From the NCBI RefSeq assembly GCF_001598375.1, contig NZ_BCYV01000014.1, positions 1-64,000 of the forward strand: 64,000 bases of DNA, read 5' to 3'. Shown piece by piece: positions 28,055-37,653 of the stretch; positions within the stretch are counted from its first letter, which is position 1; the number at the start of each line of letters is the position of its first letter. Both the position numbers and the translations under genes were made by a program. The stretch is from Novosphingobium capsulatum NBRC 12533 (GTDB lineage Bacteria > Pseudomonadota > Alphaproteobacteria > Sphingomonadales > Sphingomonadaceae). The notes beneath the pieces were generated by a model that made no database searches, was not told where the DNA came from, and was given only the letters and a program-made list of their open reading frames with translations.

Positions 28055-29634
28055 CGCGGGTTTGGCGGCGCGGCGGCGCGCAATTCGGCAATCAGGCTGG
28101 CTTTCATCAGCTTGCCGGTGGGCTCGCGCGGGAGAGTGTCGCGAAACAGGATGCGCTTGGGCGTCTTGATCGCGCCGAGGCCGGCGCGGGCAAAGGCGGT
28201 GAGGCTGGCGGCCAGGGCATCGTCGGCCACGGTGCCTGGCGCCGGCTGGATCACGGCGACGGCCACTTCGCCCAGGTCGACATCGGGCGCGCTGACCACG
28301 GCGACATCGGCCACGGCATCATGGCCGATCAGCAGGTTTTCGATCTCTTGCGGGTAGATGTTGACCCCGCCCGAGATGATCATGAAATGCTTGCGGTCGG
28401 TCAGATAGAGGAACCCATCGGCATCGAGATAGCCGATATCGCCCAGAGTCGCCCAGCCCTGGGGCGAAAGCGCGGCGGCGGTCTTCGCCGGATCGTTGTG
28501 ATAGGCAAAGGCCGGGCCATTGGCGAAATAGACATTGCCCGGCGTGCCGATGGGCAGTTCGTGGCCATCATCGTCAAGGATATGCACCTCGCCCAGCACG
28601 GCCCGGCCCACTGATCCGGGATGGCTGAGCCATTCGGCGGCGCTGAGCGCGGTGATCCCGCAGGTTTCGGTGCCCGAATAGTATTCGTGCACGATCGGCC
28701 CCCACCAATCGATCATCGCCTGCTTGACCGTCACCGGGCAGGGCGCCCCGGCGTGGATCGCCGCGCGCAGCGATGACAGATCGTGCCGCGCCCGCTGCGC
28801 CGGATCGAGCTTGAGCAGGCGTACGAAATGGGTGGGCACCCAGGTGCCATGCGTCACGCGCCAGCGCTCCACCAGGGCGAGCGCGGCCAGGGCATCGAAC
28901 TTGTCCATCACCACCACGGTGCCGCCGAGGCGGTGGATGGTCATCGCCCAGCGCAGCGGCGCGGCATGATAGAGCGGCGAGGTGGAGAGATAGACGGTGT
29001 CTGCCGCCATGCCATACAGCGCCTGCCCCATGTTCACCAGCGGCGTGGGATCGCCCAGCACGCCATCGGGCAAGGCCGGCTTGACCCCCTTGGGCCGCCC
29101 CGTGGTGCCCGAGGAATAGAGCATGTCGGTGCCCGGGCTTTCATCACCCACCGGGGCAGCGGGCATGGCCTCCACCAGCGGCGCCCAGCCGGGCAGGCCA
29201 TTGCCGCCCGCGCCGGTCAGCAGCACGGTAACCGCCGTGCCCTGCGCGGCGAGCAACTGCGCCACCTGCGCTGCCAGGGGGGCGAGGGCATCGGCCACCA
29301 CCAGCAGCTTGGCGCCGCTGTCGGCGACGATATAGGCAGCGTCTGCCGGGCTGAGCCGGGTGGAGATGCTGGTAAGATAAAGCCCGCTGCGCTCTGCCGC
29401 CCAGCCAATGGTGAACACCTCGGCCGTGTTGTGCAGCATGACCGCGATCACGTCTCCGCGCGCCAGGCCCAGCCGGCGCAGCGCCTGCGCGCCCTGGTTT
29501 GCTGCAGCCTCGAGTGCAGCATAGGTCAGCACGGGCGGCTGGCCGGCCGTGGCATCGGCAAAGATGCAGGCGGCCTTGTCGGGGCTGGTCTGGGCGTGGG
29601 CGCGGGGGTGAAACACCGGTGATTCCTCTTCCAT
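28051..29634 (-). CDS. AMP-dependent acyl-CoA synthetase
   Basis: ANL-superfamily ligase of 527 residues that activates a carboxylic acid with ATP and CoA. The phosphate-binding YSSGTTGRPKGVKPAL, the adenine-contact EYYSGTETCG, the hinge DADGFLYLTDRKHFMII and the C-terminal catalytic Lys region EPTGKLMKASL are visible. I start at ATG 29634 (MEEESPVFHPRA), where homology begins; an ATG at 29733 adds 33 residues of low likelihood. It is divergent from a TonB receptor/P450 operon and may activate the acid made by the aldehyde dehydrogenase in that operon. Confidence 0.9.
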   Translation of the reverse strand: MEEESPVFHPRAHAQTSPDKAACIFADATAGQPPVLTYAALEAAANQGAQALRRLGLARGDVIAVMLHNTAEVFTIGWAAERSGLYLTSISTRLSPADAAYIVADSGAKLLVVADALAPLAAQVAQLLAAQGTAVTVLLTGAGGNGLPGWAPLVEAMPAAPVGDESPGTDMLYSSGTTGRPKGVKPALPDGVLGDPTPLVNMGQALYGMAADTVYLSTSPLYHAAPLRWAMTIHRLGGTVVVMDKFDALAALALVERWRVTHGTWVPTHFVRLLKLDPAQRARHDLSSLRAAIHAGAPCPVTVKQAMIDWWGPIVHEYYSGTETCGITALSAAEWLSHPGSVGRAVLGEVHILDDDGHELPIGTPGNVYFANGPAFAYHNDPAKTAAALSPQGWATLGDIGYLDADGFLYLTDRKHFMIISGGVNIYPQEIENLLIGHDAVADVAVVSAPDVDLGEVAVAVIQPAPGTVADDALAASLTAFARAGLGAIKTPKRILFRDTLPREPTGKLMKASLIAELRAAAPPNPR

Positions 29635-29782
29635 GACGGGCGCCGGGGTCGCTGCCCTGGCCGTTGCCACCGACAAGCCGCTCCACGCGCGATCAGGCAA
29701 GCGCAGAGCAGGAAATGCACAAATCGGCGACAACCACGACTAAAGCCAGTGCCGCGCCGCGCGGCTAGAACAGGCAAATGAG

Positions 29783-29817
29783 GACAGCGGCCCCGGCACT
29801 GGCCTGGTGCCGCTGTC
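29783..29817. other. Stem-loop in the divergent promoter region
   Basis: GACAGCGG at 29783-29790 pairs with CCGCTGTC at 29810-29817, with GGCAC/GTGCC possible inside. There is no T-run on either side. It sits about 50 bases before the receptor ribosome binding site and may be part of the leader. The function is unclear. Confidence 0.4.
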
Positions 29818-29871
29818 TTCACGCCAACAACAAGAATGACCCGGCCCAAGCAGGACGGGAGGAGAGGAATC

Positions 29872-32139
29872 ATGAAGGCATCTGCCCGCGCGCAGTTTCA
29901 CGTCTTGGCCAGCCTTGCAGCGCTGGCCGCCGCCACCGCCGCGCCGCGCGTCGCGCTGGCCCAGGATGCCCCAGTCGCCCAGGATGCTGCACCCACGCCG
30001 GCGCCGCCCGTTGGCGAAATCGTGGTGACGGCGCAGCGCCGCGCGCAATCGGTGATGGACGTGCCGCTGGCGATTTCGGCGGTTTCGGCGCAGGGCCTGG
30101 TGGCCAAGGGCGTGACCAATTCGGCCAACCTGGCCCAGGCGGTGCCCAATCTGCAGGTCAGCACCAATTTCGGCGCGGCGCAGCCCAATTTCTCGATGCG
30201 CGGCATTTCGGTGGCCAACGAATACAATTCCAACCAGGTTTCCCCCGTGGGCGTCTATATGGACGACGTCTATCTCGCCGCGCGCGCCAGCCATGGCATG
30301 GGCCTGTTCGATCTCGATCGCGTGGAAGTGCTGCGCGGGCCGCAGGGCACGCTGTTTGGCCGCAACACCACCGGCGGGGCGATCAACTTCATCACCCGCG
30401 CGCCCTCGCTTTCGGGCAGCAATGGCTATGCCGAAGTGGGCTATGGCAACTTCAACACCTTTACTGCGCAGGGTGCGGCCGAAACCACCCTGGCCGATGA
30501 CCAGGTGGGCCTGCGCGCGGCCGTCAACTATGTGAAGGGTGACGGGCAGATCCACAACGTCTATCCCGGCGGCCGCGATGCGATGAGCCTGGATACCCTG
30601 CAAGGCCGCGTGGCCCTGCGCATCAAGCCGACCGGGTCTGGCCTCGACATCAAGATCCGCGCCTATGCCGGGCGTGACAATCCCGTGGGCGCCGGCACGA
30701 TCGGCCTGCAGGCAGCCCGCACCGGGCTGGGCTTCTTCGAGGTGAACGAAAAGAACCTGGGCGATTTCCGCACCCGCGCCTGGGGCGTGGCCGCCAACGT
30801 TTCCTATGAACTCTCGCCCGCCGTCACGCTTACCTCGATCACGTCATACGATGGTGGCAGCCTGGACATGGGGCAGAATGCCGATGGCGCGCCGGCCGAT
30901 ATTCTCTTCATCAACTGGAAATCCAATTTCCGCCAGTTCGCCGAAGAAGCGCGCGTCAACTATTCGTCTGACAAACTCAAGCTGGTGGCGGGCGTGTTCT
31001 ATGGCTGGGACCGCACGATCACCGACAACGATTTCAACATCGGTAGCGCGCTGGCGCCGGGTGTGAACGGCGGCTTTTTCCAGCACTTTCGCCAGAGCCG
31101 CTTTTCCATGGCCGGGTTCACCCAGGGCGATTACAGCCTGACGCGCAGCCTCACGCTGACGCTCGGCGGGCGCTACACCTCGGACAAGGCGCGCTATCGC
31201 GATGGCTATGCCTATCTCTTTGCCGGCGGGTTCGGCGCGGGCGAAACGCCGCTGGCCACGACTGTGCCATGCGCAACCGGGCCGGGCACCTGCGCCTATG
31301 ATCCCAACGCGCGCTACAACCTTGATGGCAACAACAACGCCTTCACCGGCCGCGCCGCGCTCAGCTACAAGTGGGACAGCGGGCTGCTCGGCTATGTCAG
31401 CTATAACCGGGGCTATCGCTCCGGCGCGTTCAACGGCGGTTCCTATACCTCTTCGGCGGGGATCAACTTCGTCAAGCCCGAGACGGTCAACGCCTATGAA
31501 GTGGGGCTCAAGGGCCGGCTGTTTGACCGCACGCTGTCGTTCTCGACCGCGGCATTCTATTACGACTATTCCAACCAGCAGCTGCAGGACACGCGCCCCG
31601 GCCCGGTTTCGATCCTGGTCAATGCGCCCAAGTCGGAAATCTATGGCGCGGAAGGCGAGTTTACCTGGACGCCGAGCACGCGCTTTTCGATCAACGGGTC
31701 GGTGGGCCTGCTGCATGCCACGTACAAGGAACTGACGCTCCAGGGCACCAACCTCGCCGGCAACGACCTGCCGTTTGCCCCGCACGTGACCGCGCAACTC
31801 GGTGCCGATATCGTGCTGCTCGACAATGGGCCCGATCGCGTGACGCTGTCGCCCAACGTGGCCTATGCCGGGCACCAGTATTTCACGCCGTTCAACCTGA
31901 CCAATGCTGCCGGCACGGCGCAGAACAACGCCGAATTGCAGCAGGACGCCAATGCCAAGGTGAACGGCCAGATCACCTGGCAGCACGCCAACCTGCAACT
32001 GCGGGCATGGATCAAGAACGCCTTCAACGCGCGCACTTATGCCTATGGGCTCGATCTGCGCGGCGCGGGCTTCCCCTACAACTTCCTGGTGCAATCGGCC
32101 CCGCGCACGTTCGGCGCCAGCGCCAGGGTCACGTTCTGA
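29872..32139 (+). CDS. TonB-dependent receptor of the P450 operon
   Basis: TonB-dependent outer-membrane receptor of 755 residues. It has a signal peptide (cut near ALA-QD at residue 35), GEIVVTAQRR TonB-box-like stretch, plug with LDRVEVLRGPQGTLFGRNTT and a barrel ending ASARVTF. The ATG at 29872 follows GGGAGGAGAGGAATC, a strong ribosome binding site. The stop TGA shares its last base with the ATG of the P450 gene, so uptake and oxidation are coupled. By context it imports the substrate of the P450; the compound is unknown. Confidence 0.92.
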   Translation: MKASARAQFHVLASLAALAAATAAPRVALAQDAPVAQDAAPTPAPPVGEIVVTAQRRAQSVMDVPLAISAVSAQGLVAKGVTNSANLAQAVPNLQVSTNFGAAQPNFSMRGISVANEYNSNQVSPVGVYMDDVYLAARASHGMGLFDLDRVEVLRGPQGTLFGRNTTGGAINFITRAPSLSGSNGYAEVGYGNFNTFTAQGAAETTLADDQVGLRAAVNYVKGDGQIHNVYPGGRDAMSLDTLQGRVALRIKPTGSGLDIKIRAYAGRDNPVGAGTIGLQAARTGLGFFEVNEKNLGDFRTRAWGVAANVSYELSPAVTLTSITSYDGGSLDMGQNADGAPADILFINWKSNFRQFAEEARVNYSSDKLKLVAGVFYGWDRTITDNDFNIGSALAPGVNGGFFQHFRQSRFSMAGFTQGDYSLTRSLTLTLGGRYTSDKARYRDGYAYLFAGGFGAGETPLATTVPCATGPGTCAYDPNARYNLDGNNNAFTGRAALSYKWDSGLLGYVSYNRGYRSGAFNGGSYTSSAGINFVKPETVNAYEVGLKGRLFDRTLSFSTAAFYYDYSNQQLQDTRPGPVSILVNAPKSEIYGAEGEFTWTPSTRFSINGSVGLLHATYKELTLQGTNLAGNDLPFAPHVTAQLGADIVLLDNGPDRVTLSPNVAYAGHQYFTPFNLTNAAGTAQNNAELQQDANAKVNGQITWQHANLQLRAWIKNAFNARTYAYGLDLRGAGFPYNFLVQSAPRTFGASARVTF

Positions 32140-33395
32140 TGCAGGATACCCCGGCCATGACCACAGCGACCAGCACCCGGCCCGATTTCAAGAACCCCGA
32201 TCTCTATGTAGCCGGGGTGCCGCACGACCTGTTTGCCCAGGTGCGCGCGGATGAGCCGGTCTATTGGAATGCGGAAGCGGACGGGCCGGGGTTCTGGGCG
32301 GTGTTGCGCTATGCCGATATCGTCGAGGTATCGCGCCAGCCGCTGCTCTATTCCTCGGCCTATGCCAATGGCGGCCACCGCATTTTCAACGAAAACGAGG
32401 TGGGCCTGACCGGGGCGGGCGAAAGCGCGATCGGCGTTCCCTTCATCTCGATCGATCCGCCGGTGCACACGCAGTATCGCAAGTTCATGATGCCGGCGGT
32501 GGCGCCGGGCCGCCTGGCCGGGATCGAGGAGCGCATTACCGAGCGCTGCCGCGCCCTGCTTGATGCTATACCGCTGGGTGAGCCGGTGGACCTGGTTCAG
32601 GCCCTGTCGGCGCCCCTGCCGCTGATGACGCTGTGCGAGCTGTTCGATCTGCCGCCCGAGATCGGCTGGCATGATCTTTATGACTGGACCAACGCCTTTG
32701 TCGGCGAGGATGACCCCGAGTTCCGCCAGAGCCCGGAGCAGATGGCGCAAGTGCTCGGCAGTTTCTTTGCCCTGATGCAGACGCTGTTCGACACGCGGCG
32801 CCACCAGCCCGGCGCCGATCTGGCGACGCTGCTCGCCAATGCCGAGATCAACGGGCAGCCGGTGCAGTTTCGCGATTTCTTGGGCAATATGATCCTGGCG
32901 CTGGTCGGCGCCAACGAGACGACGCGCAATTCGTTGAGCCACACCGTGGTGAACTTTGCCGCCCATCCCGCGCAGTGGCAGATGGTGCGCGATGATCCGG
33001 CGATCCTGGCCACGGCGGTGCGCGAAATGGTGCGCCATGCCAGCCCGGTGATGCACATGCGCCGCACCGCCACCGCCGATACCGTGCTGGGCGGCCAGGC
33101 CATCGCCAAGGGTGACAAGGTGGTGCTGTGGTACACCGCCGCCAACCGCGACGAAAGCGTGTTTGCCGATCCCGACACCTTTGACATCACGCGTGGAAAT
33201 ATCCAGCATCTGGCATTCGGCAGCGGCCAGCACGTGTGCATCGGTTCGCGGCTGGCCGAGATGCAATTGCGGGTGGCGTTTCGCCTGCTGGCGGAGCGGG
33301 TCAAAGGGTTCGAGCTGGTTTCGGCCCCGCGCCGGTTCCGTTCCAACTTCATCAACGGGCTCAAGAACCTGGACGTGAAGCTGGTGGCAGGATGA
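32139..33395 (+). CDS. Cytochrome P450 monooxygenase
   Basis: Bacterial class I P450 of 418 residues. Seen in order: VRADEPVYWN near the start, the oxygen-binding I-helix ALVGANETT (254-262), ExxR at Glu296-Arg299, and the haem loop LAFGSGQHVCIGSRLAE with ligand Cys367. The final SNFINGLKNLDVKL resembles the CYP108/CYP125/CYP142 grouping, often terpenoid, steroid or fatty-chain hydroxylases. No ferredoxin or reductase gene is adjacent, so redox partners must be elsewhere. The ATG at 32139 overlaps the receptor stop; MTTATST at 32157 is an alternative start. The nearby alcohol and aldehyde dehydrogenases suggest stepwise oxidation of a methyl or hydroxymethyl group. Confidence 0.93.
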   Translation: MQDTPAMTTATSTRPDFKNPDLYVAGVPHDLFAQVRADEPVYWNAEADGPGFWAVLRYADIVEVSRQPLLYSSAYANGGHRIFNENEVGLTGAGESAIGVPFISIDPPVHTQYRKFMMPAVAPGRLAGIEERITERCRALLDAIPLGEPVDLVQALSAPLPLMTLCELFDLPPEIGWHDLYDWTNAFVGEDDPEFRQSPEQMAQVLGSFFALMQTLFDTRRHQPGADLATLLANAEINGQPVQFRDFLGNMILALVGANETTRNSLSHTVVNFAAHPAQWQMVRDDPAILATAVREMVRHASPVMHMRRTATADTVLGGQAIAKGDKVVLWYTAANRDESVFADPDTFDITRGNIQHLAFGSGQHVCIGSRLAEMQLRVAFRLLAERVKGFELVSAPRRFRSNFINGLKNLDVKLVAG

Positions 33396-33427
33396 AGCAG
33401 GCGGCACCGCAAGGCGGGAGAGATGGG

Positions 33428-34312
33428 ATGCAGGAATTGCCGCGTTTCAATCCGGCGGGCACCAACGAGGCGATCATTTCCGATGCGCTGGGGCGTGGCC
33501 CAGACATGCAGCTGGGCTCGCGCGAGGATGGCTGGCAGCTGTGCCGCTGGCGCCAGTTCGTCGGCTCCTACACCGTGCCCGCGCTGCCCGAGCCGCTCTA
33601 TACCATGCATATCGCCGGGCAGCAGCACAACCGCACCTGGCTCAACGGCGGGTGGAGCGAGCATGCCTCGATGCCCGGCTGCGCCACGATCGTGCCGTCG
33701 GGCCAGCAGACCGGCTGGCTGGTGGATGGCGAACTCGACGTGGTGACGCTGAGCGTGTCGTCGCAGCAGTTGCAGCGGGCGCCGGCGGCCGACCAGTTCC
33801 GCACCATGCGCTTTGCCTTTTCCGATCCGCTGGGCGCGGCGTTGACGCGGCAGGTGCTGTCCGAACTCTATGCCCCGCAAAGCGCGGAGCGCGAGGTCTA
33901 TATCGGCGCGCTGGTCAATGCGCTGAAAGCCCATATCCTGCGCGGGGCCAATTCGGTGACGGCGCAGGATATCCCGATTTCCTCGTTCTCGTCCTATCGC
34001 ATTCACCATGTGATGAACGCGATCCTGCAAAAACCCGAGGCGCAGCATTCGCTGGAAGAAATGTCGGCCGTGGCAGGCCTGACGCCATCGCATTTCTGCC
34101 GCGTATTCCGCAAGGCCACCGGCCTTTCGCCGCACCAGTATGTGATGAAGACCCGCCTGGATAAGGCGCAGCAGATGCTGCACCAGAGCGACCTTTCCAT
34201 TGCCGCCATTTCCGAAAGCCTGGGCTTTACCAGCCAGAGCCATTTCACCCGCGCCTTTCGCCAGTTCACCGGCGAGGCGCCCAGCGATTTCCGCAAACGC
34301 ACCAGGAATTGA
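33428..34312 (+). CDS. AraC-family transcriptional regulator
   Basis: AraC-type regulator of 294 residues. The C-terminal pair of helix-turn-helix motifs runs through LEEMSAVAGLTPSHFCRVFR and LSIAAISESLGFTSQSHFTRAF. The N-terminal part shows a cupin-like region without a clear family name. The ATG at 33428 follows GGGAGAGATGGG; a second possible start at 33392 overlaps the P450 stop (ATGA). It sits inside the receptor-P450-ALDH-ADH operon and so may control its own operon in response to the substrate. Confidence 0.9.
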   Translation: MQELPRFNPAGTNEAIISDALGRGPDMQLGSREDGWQLCRWRQFVGSYTVPALPEPLYTMHIAGQQHNRTWLNGGWSEHASMPGCATIVPSGQQTGWLVDGELDVVTLSVSSQQLQRAPAADQFRTMRFAFSDPLGAALTRQVLSELYAPQSAEREVYIGALVNALKAHILRGANSVTAQDIPISSFSSYRIHHVMNAILQKPEAQHSLEEMSAVAGLTPSHFCRVFRKATGLSPHQYVMKTRLDKAQQMLHQSDLSIAAISESLGFTSQSHFTRAFRQFTGEAPSDFRKRTRN

Positions 34313-34319
34313 ACGCCTC

Positions 34320-35786
34320 ATGACGATGCAGCCCGGCTTTGCCGATCTTGCCCTGCCGGACCTGCGCCTGCGGGTGGGAGATGATATCCTGCCCGCGAAC
34401 GGCGCGGTCGATGTGGAAGACCCGAGCACCGGCGCCACTGTGGCGCAAGTGCCGCTGGCCGGCGATGCGGCGGTTGATGCCGCCGTGGCTGCCGCGCGCG
34501 CCGCGCTGGTGGCGCCGGCCTGGCGCGACCTGGCCCCGCTGGCGCGCGAGCGGCTGCTGCACCGCCTGGCCGATGCGATGGAGGCAGACCTGCCGCGCCT
34601 GGCCGCGCTGGAAGCGCTCGATACCGGCAAGCCGCTGACAATGGCCGAAACGGTGGACATCCCCTCGGCCATTGCCTGGCTGCGCTGCTATGCCGGGTGG
34701 CCATCCAAGCTGGCCGGGCGGGCGGGCACGCTGAGCGCCACGCCGGGGGATTATCACGTCTATACCCGGCGCGAACCGGTGGGCGTGGTCGCGGCGATCA
34801 CGCCGTGGAATTTCCCGCTGGTTCTGGCGATGTGGAAGATTGCCCCGGCGCTGGCGGCCGGCTGCACGCTGATCCTCAAGCCGGCGGCGGAAACCCCGCT
34901 GTCGGCGCTGCGCCTGGCCGAACTGGCCCGCGCGGTGGGCTTTCCCCCTGGCGTGTTTACCGTGCTGACTGGCGATGGCGCCACGGGCGCGGCGCTGTCG
35001 CGCCATCCCGGCGTGGCCAAGGTGGCGTTCACCGGCTCCACCGCCACGGGCGGGGCGATCCTGGCGGCGAGCGTGCCCGATTTCAAGCGCGTGACGCTGG
35101 AACTGGGCGGCAAGTCTCCTTCCATCGTCTGCGCCGACGCTGATCTGGCCAAGGCGATCCCGCAGGTGGCGATGGGCTGTTTCTTCAACAGCGGGCAGAT
35201 CTGCTATGCCGGGTCGCGCGCCTATGTGCACCGCTCGATCTATGACCAGGTGCTCGATGGGCTGGCCGATGTTGGCGCCGCGCTGCGCCTGGGGCCGAGC
35301 GCCGATCGCGAGAGCCAGCTTGGCCCGCTGGTGAGCGCGCGGCAGCAGGCGCGCGTGGCCGGCTTTGTCGCGCGCGCACGGGAGGCTGGCATTGCCGCGG
35401 TGGAACGCCGTGTGACGCTGCCGGAAACCGGGCATTTCCTGGCGCCGACCGTGCTGCGCGATGTGCCACCCGATGCCGAGGTGGCGCGCGAAGAGGTGTT
35501 TGGCCCCGTCTTGGCAGTGACCGCGTTCGACGACCTGGACGAGGCGATCGCGCTGTCCAACGACAGCGCCTATGGCCTGGCCGCGCATGTGTGGACGCGC
35601 GACCATGCCACCGCGCACCATGCCGCAGCGCGGCTGGAGGCCGGCACGGTCTTTGCCAACTGCATCCTGGTGGCCGATCCCGCCTTTCCCTTTGGCGGGA
35701 TGAAGGCATCGGGCATCGGCCGTGAAAACGGCAGCGAAGTGCTCGACGCCTATCTCGAACCCAAATCCGTGATCATGGCGCTGTAA
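34320..35786 (+). CDS. NAD(P)-dependent aldehyde dehydrogenase
   Basis: Aldehyde dehydrogenase of 488 residues that oxidises an aldehyde to the acid. The catalytic Glu261 (VTLELGGKS) and Cys295 (NSGQICYAGS) are present and 34 residues apart as expected. The NAD fold VAFTGSTATGG and the N-terminal PWNFPLVLAMWKIAPAL match the family. The ATG at 34320 comes 7 bases after the AraC gene. Together with the alcohol dehydrogenase downstream it could take a P450-made alcohol to a carboxylate for CoA activation. Confidence 0.93.
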   Translation: MTMQPGFADLALPDLRLRVGDDILPANGAVDVEDPSTGATVAQVPLAGDAAVDAAVAAARAALVAPAWRDLAPLARERLLHRLADAMEADLPRLAALEALDTGKPLTMAETVDIPSAIAWLRCYAGWPSKLAGRAGTLSATPGDYHVYTRREPVGVVAAITPWNFPLVLAMWKIAPALAAGCTLILKPAAETPLSALRLAELARAVGFPPGVFTVLTGDGATGAALSRHPGVAKVAFTGSTATGGAILAASVPDFKRVTLELGGKSPSIVCADADLAKAIPQVAMGCFFNSGQICYAGSRAYVHRSIYDQVLDGLADVGAALRLGPSADRESQLGPLVSARQQARVAGFVARAREAGIAAVERRVTLPETGHFLAPTVLRDVPPDAEVAREEVFGPVLAVTAFDDLDEAIALSNDSAYGLAAHVWTRDHATAHHAAARLEAGTVFANCILVADPAFPFGGMKASGIGRENGSEVLDAYLEPKSVIMAL

Positions 35787-35809
35787 GGCGCCGCGAAAGG
35801 ACGATGCCG

Positions 35810-36910
35810 ATGAAGATTACCGCAGCCCTGGCCGTGGCGCCGCACAGCGATTTCAGCGTGGAAACGGTGGACCTGGGCGCGCCCCAGGCCAACGAGGTGC
35901 TGGTGCGCATTGCCGGGGTGGGGCTGTGCCACACCGACCTGGTGTTTCGCGATCAGTTCGTGCCGCTGCCGCTGCCGGCCGTGCTGGGCCATGAAGGCGC
36001 CGGCGTGGTGGAGGCGGTGGGCAGCGCGGTGACCGACCTGGTGCCCGGCGACACGGTGGTGCTGGGCTTTTCCAGCTGCGGTCACTGCCCGCGCTGCGCC
36101 GAGCATCTGCCCAGCTATTGCCGCGAGTTCGTGCCGCGCAACTATGCCGGGGCGCGGCCCGATGGCACCAGCCCGATCAGCCGCGATGGCAGTGCGGTAA
36201 CGGCGGTGTTCTTTGGCCAATCCTCGTTCGCCAGCCACGCCATTGCCGATCGGCGCAACGTGGTAAAAGTGGCGGCGGGCGATGACCTGGCGATCATGGG
36301 GCCACTCGGCTGCGGCCTGCAGACCGGGGCCGGCGCGGTGCTACGCTCGCTCGATTGCCCGGCGGGCAGCACGCTGGCGGTGTTTGGCGGCGGGCCGGTG
36401 GGCCTGGCGGCAGTGATGGCCGCGCGCTATCGCGGGTGCAGCCGGATCATCCTGGTAGAGCCAGTGGCGGCGCGGCGCGCACTGGGCCTGGAGCTTGGCG
36501 CGACCGACGTGATCGACCCGGGCGAGGGTGACGTGGCCGCCGCGATCCGCGCGCTGCTGCCCGATGGCGTGGATTTTGCCGTGGAAAGCAGCGGCCGGGT
36601 GGCGGTGATGGAAACAGCATTGGCGAGCCTCGCCAGCCGGGGCGCGCTGGGCTTGGTTGGCGTGCCGCCGCGCGCCGAAGATGCCCTGGCGATCAACATT
36701 GCCGGCATGATCACCTTTGGCCATCGCGTGATCGGGATTATCGAGGGGGACAGCGACCTGCAGGGCTTCATCCCCGAACTCGTCGCGCTGTATCGCGCCG
36801 GGCATTTCCCGTTCGATCGGCTGATCAAGACCTATCCCCTGGCGCAGATCAACGAGGCGGTTGCTGCGCAGCATCGCGGCGAATGCGTCAAGGCGGTGCT
36901 GATTCCCTAG
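35810..36910 (+). CDS. Zinc-dependent (aryl-)alcohol dehydrogenase
   Basis: Medium-chain zinc alcohol dehydrogenase of 366 residues. The catalytic zinc ligands Cys40 (GLCHTD) and His61-Glu62 (GHEGAG) are seen, the structural zinc ligands are Cys90, Cys93, Cys96 and Cys104, and FGGGPVGLAAV is the NAD fold. The pattern resembles benzyl/aryl-alcohol dehydrogenases of the XylB type. The start at 35810 puts AAAGGA 8 bases upstream; the ATG at 35804 is too close to it. Last gene of the receptor-P450-AraC-ALDH-ADH run. The next gene is convergent. Confidence 0.9.
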   Translation: MKITAALAVAPHSDFSVETVDLGAPQANEVLVRIAGVGLCHTDLVFRDQFVPLPLPAVLGHEGAGVVEAVGSAVTDLVPGDTVVLGFSSCGHCPRCAEHLPSYCREFVPRNYAGARPDGTSPISRDGSAVTAVFFGQSSFASHAIADRRNVVKVAAGDDLAIMGPLGCGLQTGAGAVLRSLDCPAGSTLAVFGGGPVGLAAVMAARYRGCSRIILVEPVAARRALGLELGATDVIDPGEGDVAAAIRALLPDGVDFAVESSGRVAVMETALASLASRGALGLVGVPPRAEDALAINIAGMITFGHRVIGIIEGDSDLQGFIPELVALYRAGHFPFDRLIKTYPLAQINEAVAAQHRGECVKAVLIP

Positions 36911-36921
36911 CCCTGTGCCTC

Positions 36922-37458
36922 CTAACCCTGGGGCGGCGCCTCGCGCAGCAAGGGGACCAGCACATTGTTGAGATCATCGAGATCGAAGGCGCCGGCCTTG
37001 GCATAGCGAACCACGCCGGCGCGATCGATCACGAAGTTGGTCGGCACGCCGGTGAGCGGGGCATAGGGCCCCTTGAGCGTGCGCACTGCCGGAATGTGCA
37101 TGACTGCAAACAGCTTTTTCAGCTGATAATTCGGCAGCGAATCCTCGGTCGTTACGGCAAAGACGCGCAACCCGTGCTTTTGCTGCAGGGCATAATATTG
37201 ATCGAGCAGGGGCAATTCCGCCTTGCACGGGCCGCACCAGGTGGCCCAGAAATTCAGGACCACGACCTGGCCCTTGAGATCGGCGAGCGACAGCTTGGTG
37301 CCATCGATCAGGCGCAGGTCAAACGGCGGGGCGGGCTGGCCGACCACGGGGTCTTTGGCCAGCGCCGGCGCGGTTGGCGCAAACGCCGTGGCGGCAAGCA
37401 GGGCGGCGGCGCCAGCCATGGCCAGGCGGCGCGGAACGGCAAAGCGGATCGGCATCAT
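36922..37458 (-). CDS. TlpA/ResA-like membrane-anchored thioredoxin
   Basis: Exported thioredoxin-fold protein of 178 residues with an N-terminal signal or anchor helix ([20 protein letters not shown]). The thioredoxin motif WCGPC sits after VVVLNFWAT, about residue 80, and the cis-Pro region [12 protein letters not shown] is present. Such proteins reduce cysteine pairs in exported proteins, for example apocytochrome c before haem attachment. This fits the neighbouring multihaem PufC but is inference. The start at 37458 has AACAGGAACCGAG upstream. A long in-frame extension to 38640 is the reverse shadow of bchI. It is divergent from bchI. Confidence 0.85.
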   Translation of the reverse strand: MMPIRFAVPRRLAMAGAAALLAATAFAPTAPALAKDPVVGQPAPPFDLRLIDGTKLSLADLKGQVVVLNFWATWCGPCKAELPLLDQYYALQQKHGLRVFAVTTEDSLPNYQLKKLFAVMHIPAVRTLKGPYAPLTGVPTNFVIDRAGVVRYAKAGAFDLDDLNNVLVPLLREAPPQG

Positions 37459-37634
37459 CTCGGTTCCTGTTGGTGCGCGCGGTGCCGGTGCCCCCGGTCG
37501 CCCGCGCAGACTGTCACACCGCGCCGATTGTCGCCAGTCTTGCCGCTGATATTCCCACCGTTTCGGCACAAATCTCGTCCCGCGCAGATGGGCGTTGCAA
37601 GCATGGCGATTTTGCTTGTTCTTACACTCATTGA

Positions 37635-37652
37635 TGTCCAGAGTGTTGGACA
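37635..37652. promoter_or_regulatory. PpsR/CrtJ-type site before bchI
   Basis: TGTC-N10-GACA, a perfect match to the known consensus of the oxygen/light repressor PpsR (CrtJ). It ends one base before the bchI ATG. The same GACATATG junction occurs at crtF. The extra palindrome GGACATATGTCC at 37648-37659 overlaps the start codon. A degenerate half-site ends in ACA at 37624-37626, 8 bases upstream. Confidence 0.75.
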
Positions 37653-37653
37653 T

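Noticed and set aside
36883..37653. N-terminal extension of bchI
   Set aside because: The upstream part is antisense to the thioredoxin gene and no BchI homologue begins before the FPFSAIVGQ stretch.
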